A stretch of DNA of 64,000 bases, taken from NCBI GenBank assembly GCA_010015805.1, contig ML978121.1, forward strand, positions 2,914,001 through 2,978,000, given 5' to 3'. Every line of letters starts with the position of its first letter. The stretch's first letter is position 1. Of this stretch, positions 11,655 to 22,280 are shown piece by piece. The stretch is from Rhizodiscina lignyota. Taxonomy: Eukaryota; Ascomycota; Dothideomycetes; Aulographales; Rhizodiscinaceae. The notes beneath the pieces were generated by a model. The model saw nothing but the letters and a program-made list of their open reading frames with translations. It did no database searches and was not told where the DNA came from. The position numbers and the translations under genes were made by a program.

Positions 11655-14184
11655 ATGTTGCGGCCGGCGACGCCGCTGGCGATACTCTTCCTCGCAGCGT
11701 TTGCGTTACTGCTGCTGAGTACGCTGAGCACACCAATCATCAAAGCAATCCCGTTGGCGGAATGGAAAGGCACGAAATTTGGCGTGTTTGGGTTCTGTGA
11801 GCCAACGGGCTGCAGCCCCATTGGAGTTGGATACAGCTACAGTAAGCTATTATTTTCAACATTCGACCTTTGGAATGAGATCATCTATAGACTATGGAAT
11901 AGTATGGCCATAGACCGAACCGTGTGCTTACAGTAAACTCTCCAGATGGCCTAACAGAGGATAACTCCGCCGACAACTTCTCACTTCCGACATCCGCACG
12001 TCACTCGCTGTCCAGCATCCTCGTCGTCCATCCTGTCGCCGCCTTCCTCACCCTCATCTGCTTCGGGCTCTCCGTTGCGGCACACTTCCACTCTCCCGCA
12101 CACTCTCCACGATACCTACTCGCTCTCCTTATCTTCACCATCCCAACCGTCCTCGTCTCACTCTTGGCATTCCTGGTTGACATACTCGTCTTCGTACCGC
12201 ACGTACAATGGGGTGGCTGGATTGTTCTCGCGGCTACGATTCTAATTCTTGCCTCCATGGTTCTCACTTGCGCTATGCGTCGGACTCTTGTCTCACGGAA
12301 AGCACGGAAGAAGCGCATTGCCGAAAATGCAGAGATGAGTGGCGAGAACTACTACAACCAGCGCGAACAAGTCGATATGCAAATGGACTCAGCAGTCGGT
12401 CCACCATCGACATTCGGCACGCTGTCGGAGTTCCCGAAGGCCGAGAGCCCGCCCCCGCTGCCCAGCGCTGGCATGAGTCCTGGAAGCGAAAAGGAGGCTG
12501 AATTCGCAACATTCGATCTCCAGAAGAAGAACAGTGGTGAAGAGCGGATGCCATTGAGTGGAGCAGCCGCAGCTCCTGGAAGAGGGAGAAGCGGCAGCAC
12601 AGGGGGCTGGAGAGGACCGGGAATGGGGAATATAAATGAACCTTATGGCGCTTCGCCTCCGAGAAGGGATCCATACGGGCAAGGTCCTCCACCCAATGCA
12701 GGTATGGGACCAGGATATGCCATGATGGGCGCAGGAATGCCACAACCACCTTTGAAGCACCAAAACTCTGATGGTTCATTTGGTTCAAGAGGATCGCGAG
12801 GAAGCGGTGGACCGCCACAATTCTATGGAAGAGGGAGGGGAGGTGGAGTTCCTTACGGACGGGGAGGTTATCCACCGAGAGGGGGTTATCCGCCAAGAGG
12901 AGCGCCTTATGCAAGAGGTGGTATGAGGGGAGGCCCGGCGGGTTACGGTTATGGCCCTCCAGGAAGAGGAGGACCGATGATGCCAAGAGGTGGTATGCAA
13001 AGAGGCCCACCACCAGGATATGAGGGCCAGAATCGCTTCTATGCTGGTCCTGGACCCAGTGCTCCGAGTTCAGCGGGTCCGTATGGTGGAAGTACATACA
13101 TTGGAACTCAGCGAGGAGACGTGTCGCCTGTAGAACCGAACAGACCGAGCATAGACGACCCACAAGGACCCATCGGACAAGCAGTAGAGATGGACGCAAG
13201 GAGAGGCCTGCCTAGCCCCACACGGCAAAACTTTGGACTGAGAGACAGCGATGCTGATGTTCAAGGCATGATCGGCATGCAGCAGCAGAGACAAAGTGAT
13301 GATGTCGGCGTCATGAGCCCAACCAGTACCTATTCTGAAGAGTAAGCTCTGCCTTCCATAGCCTTCGTTTCACTATCAGCTGCATCGTGAGTTTGAACTC
13401 CAACTGACAATTCATTAGGCCATTCGTTCCCGCACGCGCTGGATGGAATGAGCCGGGACCTTCCTCTGGTCCCTCGAATTCTACCGCCTCGGCCCTCCGA
13501 ACTCCTCACACCGAATCATCCTCCGCGGTCGCTGGCCGCGCGCTCTCTCCCATCGCACACTCCCCAGTTAACGAGGCGCCAGTGAGGACATTACGGAATG
13601 AAAATTCCTACTATGAAGACCCAGATCCCACCTTCGCCGCCCAATCCGCCGCACAAATGCAATCTTCCTCACCACCACCAGCCGCCATCCCAAGCGCCTT
13701 GATGGCCGGCGTAGGCCCAGGCAAACCACAGCTCCAAACACAGGGAGACCACCTGGCACCACAAACCGCCGTTCTCGAGCGAGACAGCAGTTCCTCGAGT
13801 CTAGCAGAAGGCGCGAGATCCCCTGCCGAGAGCGAAACGAGCCACTATACGAGCGTCAGCCAGCGTGGTATCAACCCGAACTGGGAAGGACTAGGCCCAG
13901 GGCCGGGGCCGGGAATGGGACCCGGACCGGGACCTGGATCGGGAATGGGAATGGGACCACGACCGCCTCCGCAGCAGATGAGGCGAGCCTCGCAGAGAGA
14001 AGACGTCCTCCTTGGAGCCAACCCTGACTTCTCAATTCCCGGAATGGGTCCTCCTCCGGGCAGAGGTGGCAGAGGCGGATTCAGAGGAAGAGGAGGCTCG
14101 GGGATGGGGCCGCCGCCAAAGGGTGGAATGGGCGGACCGTACGGTGGGATGACACCTCAGGGTAGATATCCTGATGCCATCTAA
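11655..14184 (+). CDS. palI: PalI/RIM9 pH-response regulator, SUR7 family
   Basis: Three exons, 11655-11841, 11934-13341 and 13419-14184, give 786 residues. PalI/Rim9 is a plasma-membrane helper of the alkaline-pH sensor PalH/Rim21 upstream of PacC/Rim101. Four membrane helices are visible: near residues 7-27 (LAILFLAAFALLLLS), after a Cys-containing ectodomain (FGFCEPTGCSPIGVGY), in HPVAAFLTLICFGLSVAAHF, in RYLLALLIFTIPTVLVSLL, and in WGGWIVLAATILILASMVL. The rest is a long cytoplasmic tail of low complexity: RGG/PPRGG blocks at about 12820-13020 and GPGPGMGPGPGPGSGMG at about 13900-13960. The last intron (GA|GTAAGC to TTAG|G) turns an apparent stop into EPFVPARAGWNEPG, a conserved tail element. 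Length and layout match other Pezizomycotina PalI proteins. Confidence 0.93.
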
Positions 14185-15091
14185 ACTTGCTCACTGAGTG
14201 AGCTAGAAAGAGGGTGTTGCACAGGTTTGGAGGCCATTCGATTCTTGGTGGAGCTAGGCTGTGAATTGGGGCGGACTATACCCTGAGGCTAGGACTGTCC
14301 GTGTGTACAGAAGGGAGCTGCGTTCCTTTGGGCTGTAAATCTTTTGTTTTGTCTTACTTCGACCCTTTTTACTCCTTTCTCTTTCTCTTTTTTGCACTGG
14401 TCGGCACGCTTTCGCCGCCGTTGAAGAATATTGTCTGTCCTTCCCGCATATACATGAGCGGCGTCGTTTAGGGTCTCTTTTTTTGTGCCCTTTTTCTTTT
14501 CGTACGTTATGGAGGTCTTTTTCCTCTCAAAAATCTTCTGCGGAGCTATGGACCGTCCGCCTTTCTTCTTCGCGCTGCGGCGAGAGCGCGGGGGATACAC
14601 AGCTGTAATTAATGACGTCGTTGACGACAGTTCTGGACGCGCAGTGCGTCTAGGAGGAATAAGAAAAAGCTATTCAAATAACCTGCGCTTTTGGCATTGT
14701 GTGAGATATGATTTGTGAGTCCCAACTGATGTAGACGTCAGACCGCTTTCACAATGCAACACCGAAGTTGTGATTAGACTTGGGAACGGCTTCGTTGGGT
14801 TATCTGAGTTCTGATCGAGAAAACAAGCGGGTCTGGACGCCCGGAAGCTTACCGTGTAGAAGACTCTAACTCTGGGAGTTATATCAACGGCGCGAGCGCA
14901 TTGGCAGCAACAAGCTCGCAATGAGGAGAAGCCTCTTCATAGACATCACGAATCGATTGCAAACATAGTTCTGAATTGATGTTGGCCTTGGACAGACACT
15001 TCAGCGGTGTCATTTGAAGGCAGGGCTCTTAGCGAGCGGACTGCTCGTACTCTTCTTATCTCTAGCTATGCAGCTACCGCCAGGTACAATG
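14185..15091. other. Intergenic, convergent 3' ends of palI and ATG29
   Basis: 907 bases with no supported gene. The part 14340-14540 is a pyrimidine-rich, T-run-rich tract on the + strand, which may serve palI 3' processing. Nothing else recognised. Confidence 0.45.
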
Positions 15092-16912
15092 TCAAAGGTA
15101 TTTAGACCTCACTGCCTGGCTCAGCGTACTCATCCGGCTCGCCAGTCCGCCATGATTCATCTTGCTCAACAGCGCCTCCTCTAGTGCGGATTGGGAGATG
15201 CTCGCGTCTGCCTGATATTAGTAACACATTGTACGAAACTCCAAAACAGTGCATAACTTACCATCCAAATCACTGAAACTCGACCCCATGCTTGGAGTCC
15301 CCTCACTTCCCTGGGCTTGCCCGCTACTGCTCCCACCTCTCCGCGGACTCAGCCGCGCCAGTTCCGCGCGATGGTGCGGACTTAGTGGACCGAACTTGCG
15401 ACGCGCACCAGCACTGCTACTACGCATACGTGCTGCAGCGCCGTCGTTCTGGGGGAGTGACGATGCGGAGGATATGGAACTCTCGATGTCCCGGTCACGA
15501 AGAGGTGCTTTGCCCTTTGTGTCTGTGGTGCCGGGTAGCGAGGCTTGTCTGCCATGTGCCTGTCTCATCATGCTTGGCCCTTTGAGCAGCGGTTGTGCTT
15601 CCTCTTTTAACGTGCCGCCTAGGTCCTGCGGTTCCTTCTCTTTACCTTTTGCTCGCGGAACTACGCGTGGAGTGCCTGTCTCGGCGTTTGCGGCGTTCGC
15701 GAAAGGCAGAAATGTGCCTGAGTCTTCGTCGTCTTCGTCATCTTCGCCCCTTGATTCGTCGTCCACAGAGTCGAGTGTAGGCTTTTGTGCGTTAAATCTC
15801 GGTGGGCCTCGCCGAAATATCTGGCTCCGACGTACACCGGGCGGTCCGACAGGCTCATCTTCCGAAGACGAGGATTCGTCGGAGTCTGGTGATGCTGGTG
15901 AGCTCGTAGCTGATAGTGCAGATGCTGTAGGCGGCAGCTTTCCGTCTTTCCCCTGTCCTGTCTCGAGTCTTGATGGTGCTGCAGACTCTGGCTTCTTTCC
16001 TAGTGAAGAGCGAAACGAACGCTGGATAGGCTGTCTTGGGCTTGGCGGAACGTTAGTACCAGATGTTTGAGGTTGTGTGATGCGAGACTGTGTAATGGTT
16101 GTAGTTGAAGGATTCCGCGAGACCTGGCTCGGCCTGGGTGTCCCTGTCCCAGATGCGCCTCCTTCAACTCGAGGGACCGGACTATCTCTTGATCGCGTAG
16201 AAAGTGCAGAAGGAGCTCGCGATCCTCCACTGCCTAACCTCTTCATTGGAACTCCTCCCATGACTGTTCCGCTTCCACTTCCACTGCCTGATGTTGCTCC
16301 TGGTGCAGGACTCGAGCTTGTAGCTGGCGCAACTTTGCGCACTTGAGCGCGAACGTGTGAGAGGTGTCGTTCGTACAGCCATGCTGCTTGCTGGAGAATG
16401 AATGCATGTGGTACGTTGAAATTTGAGGCCCTGGAGACTCGAGTAAGTTATTGCGCGTGAGCAGCCCGATGGATGCAAAGTAAGTGCCTACAGTTCTTCC
16501 CCTGTCGAACAGCGCGTTAGCTTCTTGTTTCGATCATATAGAACGCATTCCGGATCAATAAGTACTTACAATCCAATTCACTTGTCTTCGAGCTTCTCGA
16601 TATGATTTCCCAAAGAGCTTGGTCCTTTACGGCGTCCCATTCAACCTGCAATGCGCCTTGTCAGCTCTCGTGCTAGTTATGCAGTATCCCATGCGGCTAA
16701 AGCTTCAATATTACCTGAGGAGGGTCTACAAAGTCTCCCCTTGGGAATGGCAGCCGTATCAGCAGTGTATAGTGTACTTCCGGCCCAGCAGGCTGCTTGT
16801 CGGGCTTCTTCGAAGCTCTGCTATCCGATCTCACCGGCACGGGGGCAACGTTGGACGGATTTCGGCTGTGAGTGGGTTTGAAAACCGCAGCGGGAGCGGG
16901 CGGCGGTGGCAT
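15092..16912 (-). CDS. ATG29: Autophagy protein ATG29 with a 10-base micro-exon
   Basis: Five exons (minus), 16912-16715, 16645-16570, 16501-16492, 16430-15262 and 15207-15092, give 522 residues. ATG29 works with ATG17 and ATG31 in the phagophore assembly scaffold. The ATG29 N-terminal domain is clear: HYTLLIRLPFPRGDFVDPPQ, then VEWDAVKDQALWEIIS, then NVPHAFILQQAAWLYERHLS and VRAQVRKVAP. Between the second and fourth exons only a 10-base exon (GGGAAGAACT) restores DWEELASNFNV in phase; both flanking introns (68 and 61 bases) have proper ends. The middle is a long disordered Ser/Pro/Asp-rich region. The last intron restores SFSDLDDASISQSALEEALL, and the protein ends RSKYL, like other fungal ATG29s. 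The start is the first ATG before the conserved block. Confidence 0.94.
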
Positions 16913-17327
16913 GATGCTTCAATGATGAAGATATGGATTTTCTGACGGTCAGACGCGATTGAAGACGCGTTGGATGCAGAAGCTGGAGCTTCCGAAGCTT
17001 TGAACCTCCATCAGGTGCCGTATCGATAAGGAAATGTTTGACCTCGGAGATGGCCGGACTTCGGCGTTACGCCCGCCTCGTGCCGCAGGGGCCGCCCCCA
17101 GAGTTGGGTACGTAGTTGTACCGCAAGTCTAGGTGCCCTACCACCTAGGCTTGCGGTATCGAGTGCCCAAACTTAAATGAGTCTGGGCTCTACTCCGTAT
17201 CCAGAGCCATCATTGGTTAGCCAGTGCCATATGAAAGGCTAACTCTCAGCAGCCCCAACGTCGCACAATCAATCTCCAACACCAGACAAAACTGCATAAT
17301 AGCCTCTCACGATGCCACACACACCGG
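16913..17327. promoter_or_regulatory. Shared divergent promoter of ATG29 and the telobox gene
   Basis: 415 bases between divergent starts. It holds a strong inverted repeat at 17119-17158 and the sequence GTTACGCCCGCC at 17066-17077, which recurs upstream of the PDCD5 homologue at 37000-37011. No TATA box is obvious on either side. Confidence 0.5.
17119..17158. repeat. 17-bp inverted repeat (hairpin) in divergent promoter
   Basis: TACCGCAAGTCTAGGTG at 17119-17135 pairs with CACCTAGGCTTGCGGTA at 17142-17158 across a 6-base spacer, with one G-T mismatch in 17 pairs. Weaker flanking complementarity (GTTGGGTAC with GTGCCCAAAC) suggests an older, longer foldback of about 70 bases. It could be a small foldback-element relic, a cruciform or a dimer-binding site. 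Confidence 0.75.
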
Positions 17328-19526
17328 ATGGAAGGCATCAGAATCGAATCCCTCCTCCACCTGGCGGCATGGAACCGCGAGAATGAGCGCGCCGATACAC
17401 CACGTACACCAACGAAGGTAGCACCTCTGAAAGAGGTTCTAAACCATGACCGCCCTCAGCTCGTACCCCTTAGCTCGATAGCGCCTCAGCTTACCACTGT
17501 GCACACGGGGAAGAAGCCGCTGCAAGCCTCGTTGGAATATATCACAGACCCACAAAATGCGCTTGTATTGGCACCACTTGGAGGGAGTGGCTCTGCTGCT
17601 GGCATTGGTGGTGAAACGAGGGCACACGCCTCAAGCTCTCGCCTGCCGACTTTGAGCACGATCACAAACCCTCCTTCAAAGCCTGTGAAGTCTGCGGTTC
17701 CCCTTGCAGAAGTTCTGAACGAGGAGGACAGTCGTAGTCCGAATCTTGCTCCTCATCAACCTGCGTCCTCACGAAGGTCATCAGTGTCTTCAGGCAACGC
17801 CAGGAAGAGACGCAAGTTGTCCAATGCGGCACCAGTGTCGCTACCAACTGCATCTGTGTCTGCTGCAGGGCCTGGACTGACATTACCGAAACCTCAGCCA
17901 CGAGTTAATAAGGAAGGAAGGAGAAACAGAATCCCTCCGGTCATTTCTGGCCTCCATGATCCACCTGAAGATGCGGTGCTGCTTCCCAGTATTGCTGCAT
18001 CAACGGTGGACAGAGATTGGATTGGAACACTGCCGAGTAAGGCGTCACGAAGAACTCAGGGTGAAAGGCAGCATGAGCCAGCGGTTCCCATCCCAGAGAC
18101 AGCTGAAGATGAAACCCCTCGTGACAAAGAAAATCTGCAACCAAATTCCTCCACTACCGAAGATGTTGTATCCAAACCACAAGAACTCGAAAAGACACCC
18201 GGTTCTCCAGTGAATGCGACGGCGAAGTCGAAGAAACGTGCAAAGACTTCTAAGGGCTATCGACGCTGGACAGAACAGGAGGGTGAAGACCTCGTCGCTG
18301 GCGTGAAGAACTTTGGAATTGGTGCATGGAAGAGGATTCTCAACCACCCTCAGTATCATTTCAATGACCGCACGGCCGTCGACTTGAAGGACCGGTTCCG
18401 CAGGTGCTTTCCAGAGGAGTATAGGAAAGCAGGAGAACAGCTAGCCGACGAGCGCGCTACCAAAGATACAGATTCTCCTCCAGTAAGTGTGACGAAGTCT
18501 ACAAACGGAGCAACTGCGGTCTCGACAGAGATTACCACGAACAGCACCACTGAAGCACAAGAGGCACAGGCCAACAAATCCAGTAAGAAGCCCGGAACTA
18601 AAATCTCTGAGCAAGTTACCTCTTCCTCAGCAGAGCCTGCGTTTGAAAGGAAGATTGAACGACGTGGAAGGGTGAAATTTACGCAGGAAGAAGACGATGC
18701 CATTCTTCGTGGATTCATGAAATACGGTCCGAAGTGGCACAAGATTCAGTCCGATCCGGATTTGAAATTGGACAACCGAAGCCGCACGGATTTGCGAGAT
18801 CGATTCAGGAATAAATATCCAGAGGAGTTCAAGGCCGGTGGTCGCAAGAAGCCCTCGACTGACGAAAATCTCACTCTTGTGGCGACCGAATTCTCATCCA
18901 ACGAGAAAGCAAAGGAATCAGAGACTGCTTCGTCGGCGCCACTTCTGGCTCGTAAAGATACTCTTACGTCTGAAGGAGCTGATATTCCACCGACAACGAC
19001 TCCAGCGGACCCTGCCGTGGTTACAAGCGCGGCGCAGACAGCTTCTCGACCTGCTCCAATCCTCCAGGCACTACATTCAACTTCGCATTTACACCTCCCG
19101 ACGATAGACTTTGATGGCTTCCCAGATTTCGAAGCGAGCGACGACATTGGTCATGAACCAATTACCCTCAGGCGGGATATATTCGACTACGTCCCTCCAC
19201 ACACCAATTCTATTTCACAGCATGGCAACCAAGCTGCACCCGCTCTGGTTAATGCCGTCCTTGATAACTCCATCGCCCACTCCTTGGATGCACTGCATAT
19301 GAATCCTCTGCTAATGCTAAGGCCCATACCGTCGAGTTCTGCAGTCCACCCAAGTCTAACTAATACGGCGATGTCTGGGATGCCGCTGTCTGGCATGTTG
19401 TCTCGCAATCAGGAGAACTACAGTTCCTCACATGCCGATGGAAGGAGTGGGAATGGTATGGTGACCTTACCGGGCTTTGACGACCTGACGATGAGTTTGG
19501 AAGATGATGAAAGGCTTCTTTGGTAA
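17328..19526 (+). CDS. Two-Myb telobox protein, Tay1/Teb1-like
   Basis: Intronless, 732 residues. Two Myb/SANT domains are present. The first is at about residues 309-370, beginning YRRWTEQEGEDLVAGVKNFG and ending with AVDLKDRFRRCFPEEY. The second is at about 445-505 (VKFTQEEDDAILRGFMKYG ... RTDLRDRFRNKYPEEF). VDLKDRFR resembles the telobox VDLKDKWR that contacts TTAGGG-type DNA. A pair of such Mybs is the layout of Yarrowia Tay1 and fission-yeast Teb1, which bind telomeric repeats and related promoter boxes. The remainder is Ser/Thr/Pro-rich and disordered. The start is the first ATG of the long frame (MEGIRIESLLHLAAWN). DNA binding is well supported; a telomere versus promoter role is inference. 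Confidence 0.85.
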   Translation: MEGIRIESLLHLAAWNRENERADTPRTPTKVAPLKEVLNHDRPQLVPLSSIAPQLTTVHTGKKPLQASLEYITDPQNALVLAPLGGSGSAAGIGGETRAHASSSRLPTLSTITNPPSKPVKSAVPLAEVLNEEDSRSPNLAPHQPASSRRSSVSSGNARKRRKLSNAAPVSLPTASVSAAGPGLTLPKPQPRVNKEGRRNRIPPVISGLHDPPEDAVLLPSIAASTVDRDWIGTLPSKASRRTQGERQHEPAVPIPETAEDETPRDKENLQPNSSTTEDVVSKPQELEKTPGSPVNATAKSKKRAKTSKGYRRWTEQEGEDLVAGVKNFGIGAWKRILNHPQYHFNDRTAVDLKDRFRRCFPEEYRKAGEQLADERATKDTDSPPVSVTKSTNGATAVSTEITTNSTTEAQEAQANKSSKKPGTKISEQVTSSSAEPAFERKIERRGRVKFTQEEDDAILRGFMKYGPKWHKIQSDPDLKLDNRSRTDLRDRFRNKYPEEFKAGGRKKPSTDENLTLVATEFSSNEKAKESETASSAPLLARKDTLTSEGADIPPTTTPADPAVVTSAAQTASRPAPILQALHSTSHLHLPTIDFDGFPDFEASDDIGHEPITLRRDIFDYVPPHTNSISQHGNQAAPALVNAVLDNSIAHSLDALHMNPLLMLRPIPSSSAVHPSLTNTAMSGMPLSGMLSRNQENYSSSHADGRSGNGMVTLPGFDDLTMSLEDDERLLW

Positions 19527-19938
19527 CTTGATTGCGATATTTGTATGTATGCTGATATGATACCCTTAGATTTATATTCTGATTTCACCATTCTGCTGCT
19601 TTGTTGTGCATCTCGCTACTCTGCTCATTTCGCACTTACGCACAAAACCTCCTTAGTATTACGTCGTCTTCAGAAATTCAGTGGGAGACTCGTTTGTCAA
19701 TGGAGGAAGATTGGAATCTATTGTGGCATAATGCGCACGACCAAATGCACTGGGTGTCTGGATTCTCTGATAGACGCTGGCTGCTGCAATAGGACATACT
19801 TACATACGAATGGAACTACTCCGTACATTGCTGGCCATTTATTTAACCCCTTACATTCACGTGACGTTAAAGAAGCAGCTCCAGACGATCAACGTCGTAA
19901 TGTGAATGAGTTTGAGATTTCCAGTGTCTTACAAGTAT
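19527..19938. other. Intergenic, convergent 3' ends of telobox gene and COQ4
   Basis: 412 bases with only shadow reading frames. AT-rich near 19540-19700, no recognisable feature. Confidence 0.5.
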
Positions 19939-20832
19939 CTATACAATTGCACCCTTCGCAGCCTTCTCTCTCTCCTTCGCCTTCCTTCTCTCCTCCCTCT
20001 CTCGTCTCCGAATTTCCCTCAAATCCGGCGGCGCCTCAATGCCCAACTCCCTCCTTACATCCTCCACGCTATCCTCTAGCCTCTCCTCCCAATACACATT
20101 AATCACTTCCTTGCTCCTGCTGCCATTCTCCCACGCCCATGGCCCATACACCTCCCAGAATCTTTTTCTCTCCCCGCGCTTCAGCGTCGCCAGTGCCGCT
20201 AGACTCAGCCCCGTCATCGGCAGCGCCGTGTTCGCGAACTCGAATGCTTTTAGGGCGATCTCACCCTCCCGCACGATGGGGAGGCTGGTTAGGGCGTGGT
20301 AGAAGTCGTGACACTCGCGGTAGCGCTGCATAACGTACGCCTCCTCTTCATCATCAATATATCTTACTGCACTTCTTGTATCAGGCGTCACGCCTTCCCG
20401 GTCGAGCCACTTGACATATGTCCGGCCCACACTGCCCTCGGGAAGCTGGCGCAGCTTCTCCAAGTTAAGTGTTTGTGATGTTATACGCGGACGGTCTTTC
20501 AGGATGCGTCGGCCGGTAGGGTCGAGAAGCATGGCATTGCGAAGACGAGTTATGAAGTACGGTTTCGCAGTTGCTTCGGCGAGCGCAGCGATGAGGTCGC
20601 CCCGGTGCGGGTCGCGAATAGAGCCGATTGCGCTACCGATGGCCAGGGCGAGGCGCTCGATGCTGGTGAGCGGGACATGGCCGGGGTAGTTTGGTGGTGG
20701 GCGGTTGAGTACGGAGAAGGGACGGTGTGCTTGTGATGTCGACTTTGTAAGATTTGAGGGTTTGGGTTTGGATAGGTGGATTTGGCGGCGGAGTTGTCTT
20801 CGCAGACAAGACGAGCACAGTGTCGCTGCCAT
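19939..20832 (-). CDS. COQ4: Ubiquinone biosynthesis protein COQ4
   Basis: Coq4 is a peripheral protein of the matrix face of the inner mitochondrial membrane that organises the coenzyme Q synthesis complex. Intronless. The ATG at 20832 gives 297 residues and a good presequence ([20 protein letters not shown]); an in-frame ATG at 20874 would add 14 residues. Hallmarks are [33 protein letters not shown] and the zinc motif HDxxHx11E: HDFYH followed by the Glu of [18 protein letters not shown] follows, and the C-terminus is a Lys/Arg/Glu-rich helix. It shares a short promoter with the methyltransferase gene. Confidence 0.95.
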   Translation of the reverse strand: MAATLCSSCLRRQLRRQIHLSKPKPSNLTKSTSQAHRPFSVLNRPPPNYPGHVPLTSIERLALAIGSAIGSIRDPHRGDLIAALAEATAKPYFITRLRNAMLLDPTGRRILKDRPRITSQTLNLEKLRQLPEGSVGRTYVKWLDREGVTPDTRSAVRYIDDEEEAYVMQRYRECHDFYHALTSLPIVREGEIALKAFEFANTALPMTGLSLAALATLKRGERKRFWEVYGPWAWENGSRSKEVINVYWEERLEDSVEDVRRELGIEAPPDLREIRRREREERRKAKEREKAAKGAIV

Positions 20833-21063
20833 TGCGAAGGAAGGCGAGAGCAATTGAGCAGTGGAGCACACCACGCTGCGGAGTGTGGAATGTGCTAATT
20901 AAAGACAAGCTGCATGAGGTGAAGTCGAAGCTTTGACTCTAATTTCCCCCAGACCCACAATTCCCCACAAACTCGCGTCGCCTGATGACCCCAGACTTTC
21001 CCTTCCCTCCTCCACAAAACAAGCAAGCCAGCATGCGACAACAACTCCAATAACTCAACCTAA
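20833..21063. promoter_or_regulatory. Short divergent promoter, COQ4 / N-terminal methyltransferase
   Basis: Only about 190-230 bases separate the two starts, so the genes must share promoter DNA. Position 21000-21060 is a CA/CT-rich leader. No clear TATA box. Confidence 0.5.
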
Positions 21064-22002
21064 ATGCCATACCACGCCCCGCGCCGCCTCTCCAAATCTA
21101 CGCAACATGAGCTGTTCTTCGACGGCCCTACCGGACTCGACTCGCCCACCTCTCCCACTGGCGCATCGAGCGTCGATGACATGCTCGACGCCGCGCTGAG
21201 CGGCCCGCCCATCGACGCGCAGATCAACCAGGAGGACGCGATACGATACTGGTCGGGCGTCAGCGCTGATAATAATGGTGTACTAGGCGGGTACCCGCAG
21301 GTGTCGCGTGTAGATCTCCAAGGCTCGACGCAGTTCCTCACGAAGTTGCGGCGCAAGAGCAAGAAATTCAGTCCCACGACGGGACCGCTGCCGCGCGTAG
21401 TGGATTGTGGCGCGGGTATTGGGCGCCTGACGAAGGGGTTTCTGGGAAAGGTTGCGGAGGTGGTGGATATCGTGGAGCCGGTAACGCAGCTCACCGACGT
21501 GATTACCTCGGGCGAAGACTTTGCGGAGTTGAGGCAGAAGGGCGTGGTGGGAGACATATACAACGTCGGGCTCGAGAAGTGGACACCAAGAGAAGGTAGG
21601 GAGTACACTGTCATCTGGAACCAGTGGTGTCTGGGCCAGCTCACGGATCGGCAATTGATCGATTACTTCAGGAGGATAAAGCCGTTTGTCGCAGAGGGCG
21701 GGTGGATTGTCGTCAAGGAGAACATGAGCACGGACCCGAACGGCCTGGATATCTTCGACGAAACGGACAGCAGCGTCACGAGGAGCGACGGCAAGTTCAG
21801 GCAGATCTTCGAGCGCGCCGGGTTGAAGATGATTGCGCAGGAGTTGCAGAGGGGCATGCCGAAGGGATTATACCCCGTGAGGACATACGGTCTGGTGGTA
21901 GACGGATGGGACGACGACATTGAAGAAGAGGAGGCACCTCTGAAGCCAGTCAATGGCGAAATCAAGTACAAGATGGTCGATGGGCGACTCGTTAGAGAAT
22001 AA
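21064..22002 (+). CDS. TAE1: Protein N-terminal alpha-N-methyltransferase, NTM1/TAE1 family
   Basis: 312 residues, intronless. NTM1/Tae1 methylates the alpha-amino group of proteins starting with (Met)-X-Pro-Lys, including ribosomal proteins. The SAM-binding motif is VVDCGAGIGRLTKGFL at about residues 112-127, with the acidic VDIVEPV next. WNQWCLGQLTD and VVKENMS are substrate-channel signatures of the family. The N-terminal ~50 residues are a Ser/Pro-rich extension beyond the yeast protein. The acidic C-terminal stretch DDDIEEEEA is not conserved in yeast as far as I know. Confidence 0.93.
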   Translation: MPYHAPRRLSKSTQHELFFDGPTGLDSPTSPTGASSVDDMLDAALSGPPIDAQINQEDAIRYWSGVSADNNGVLGGYPQVSRVDLQGSTQFLTKLRRKSKKFSPTTGPLPRVVDCGAGIGRLTKGFLGKVAEVVDIVEPVTQLTDVITSGEDFAELRQKGVVGDIYNVGLEKWTPREGREYTVIWNQWCLGQLTDRQLIDYFRRIKPFVAEGGWIVVKENMSTDPNGLDIFDETDSSVTRSDGKFRQIFERAGLKMIAQELQRGMPKGLYPVRTYGLVVDGWDDDIEEEEAPLKPVNGEIKYKMVDGRLVRE

Positions 22003-22280
22003 GCCGTTGCGGATTCAAAACGCGATACTAGAATCAGTGTCTAGAATTGTTGTAATCAATCCAACTTGTAATATTTGACGCTTCTAGCAGTGTAATAAAG
22101 GGATTGCATGTGAACGAGAGAGTTAATCATTCCGCATATCCATTAATCGTTGAGTCGAGTGCATCAAAACAAGCCGATAAATCTCCCATGGAATTCAGAT
22201 CAACCAGCTGCGTGCATCGATGATGACTTCGACGGCATCCATGTTGTCGGTGGAACTAATTGAGCGATGTTCAAATATGT

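Noticed and set aside
13880-13970. GPGPGMG repeats as a possible microsatellite or mobile insertion
   Set aside because: They lie in frame within the disordered PalI tail, where such low complexity is common in the family.
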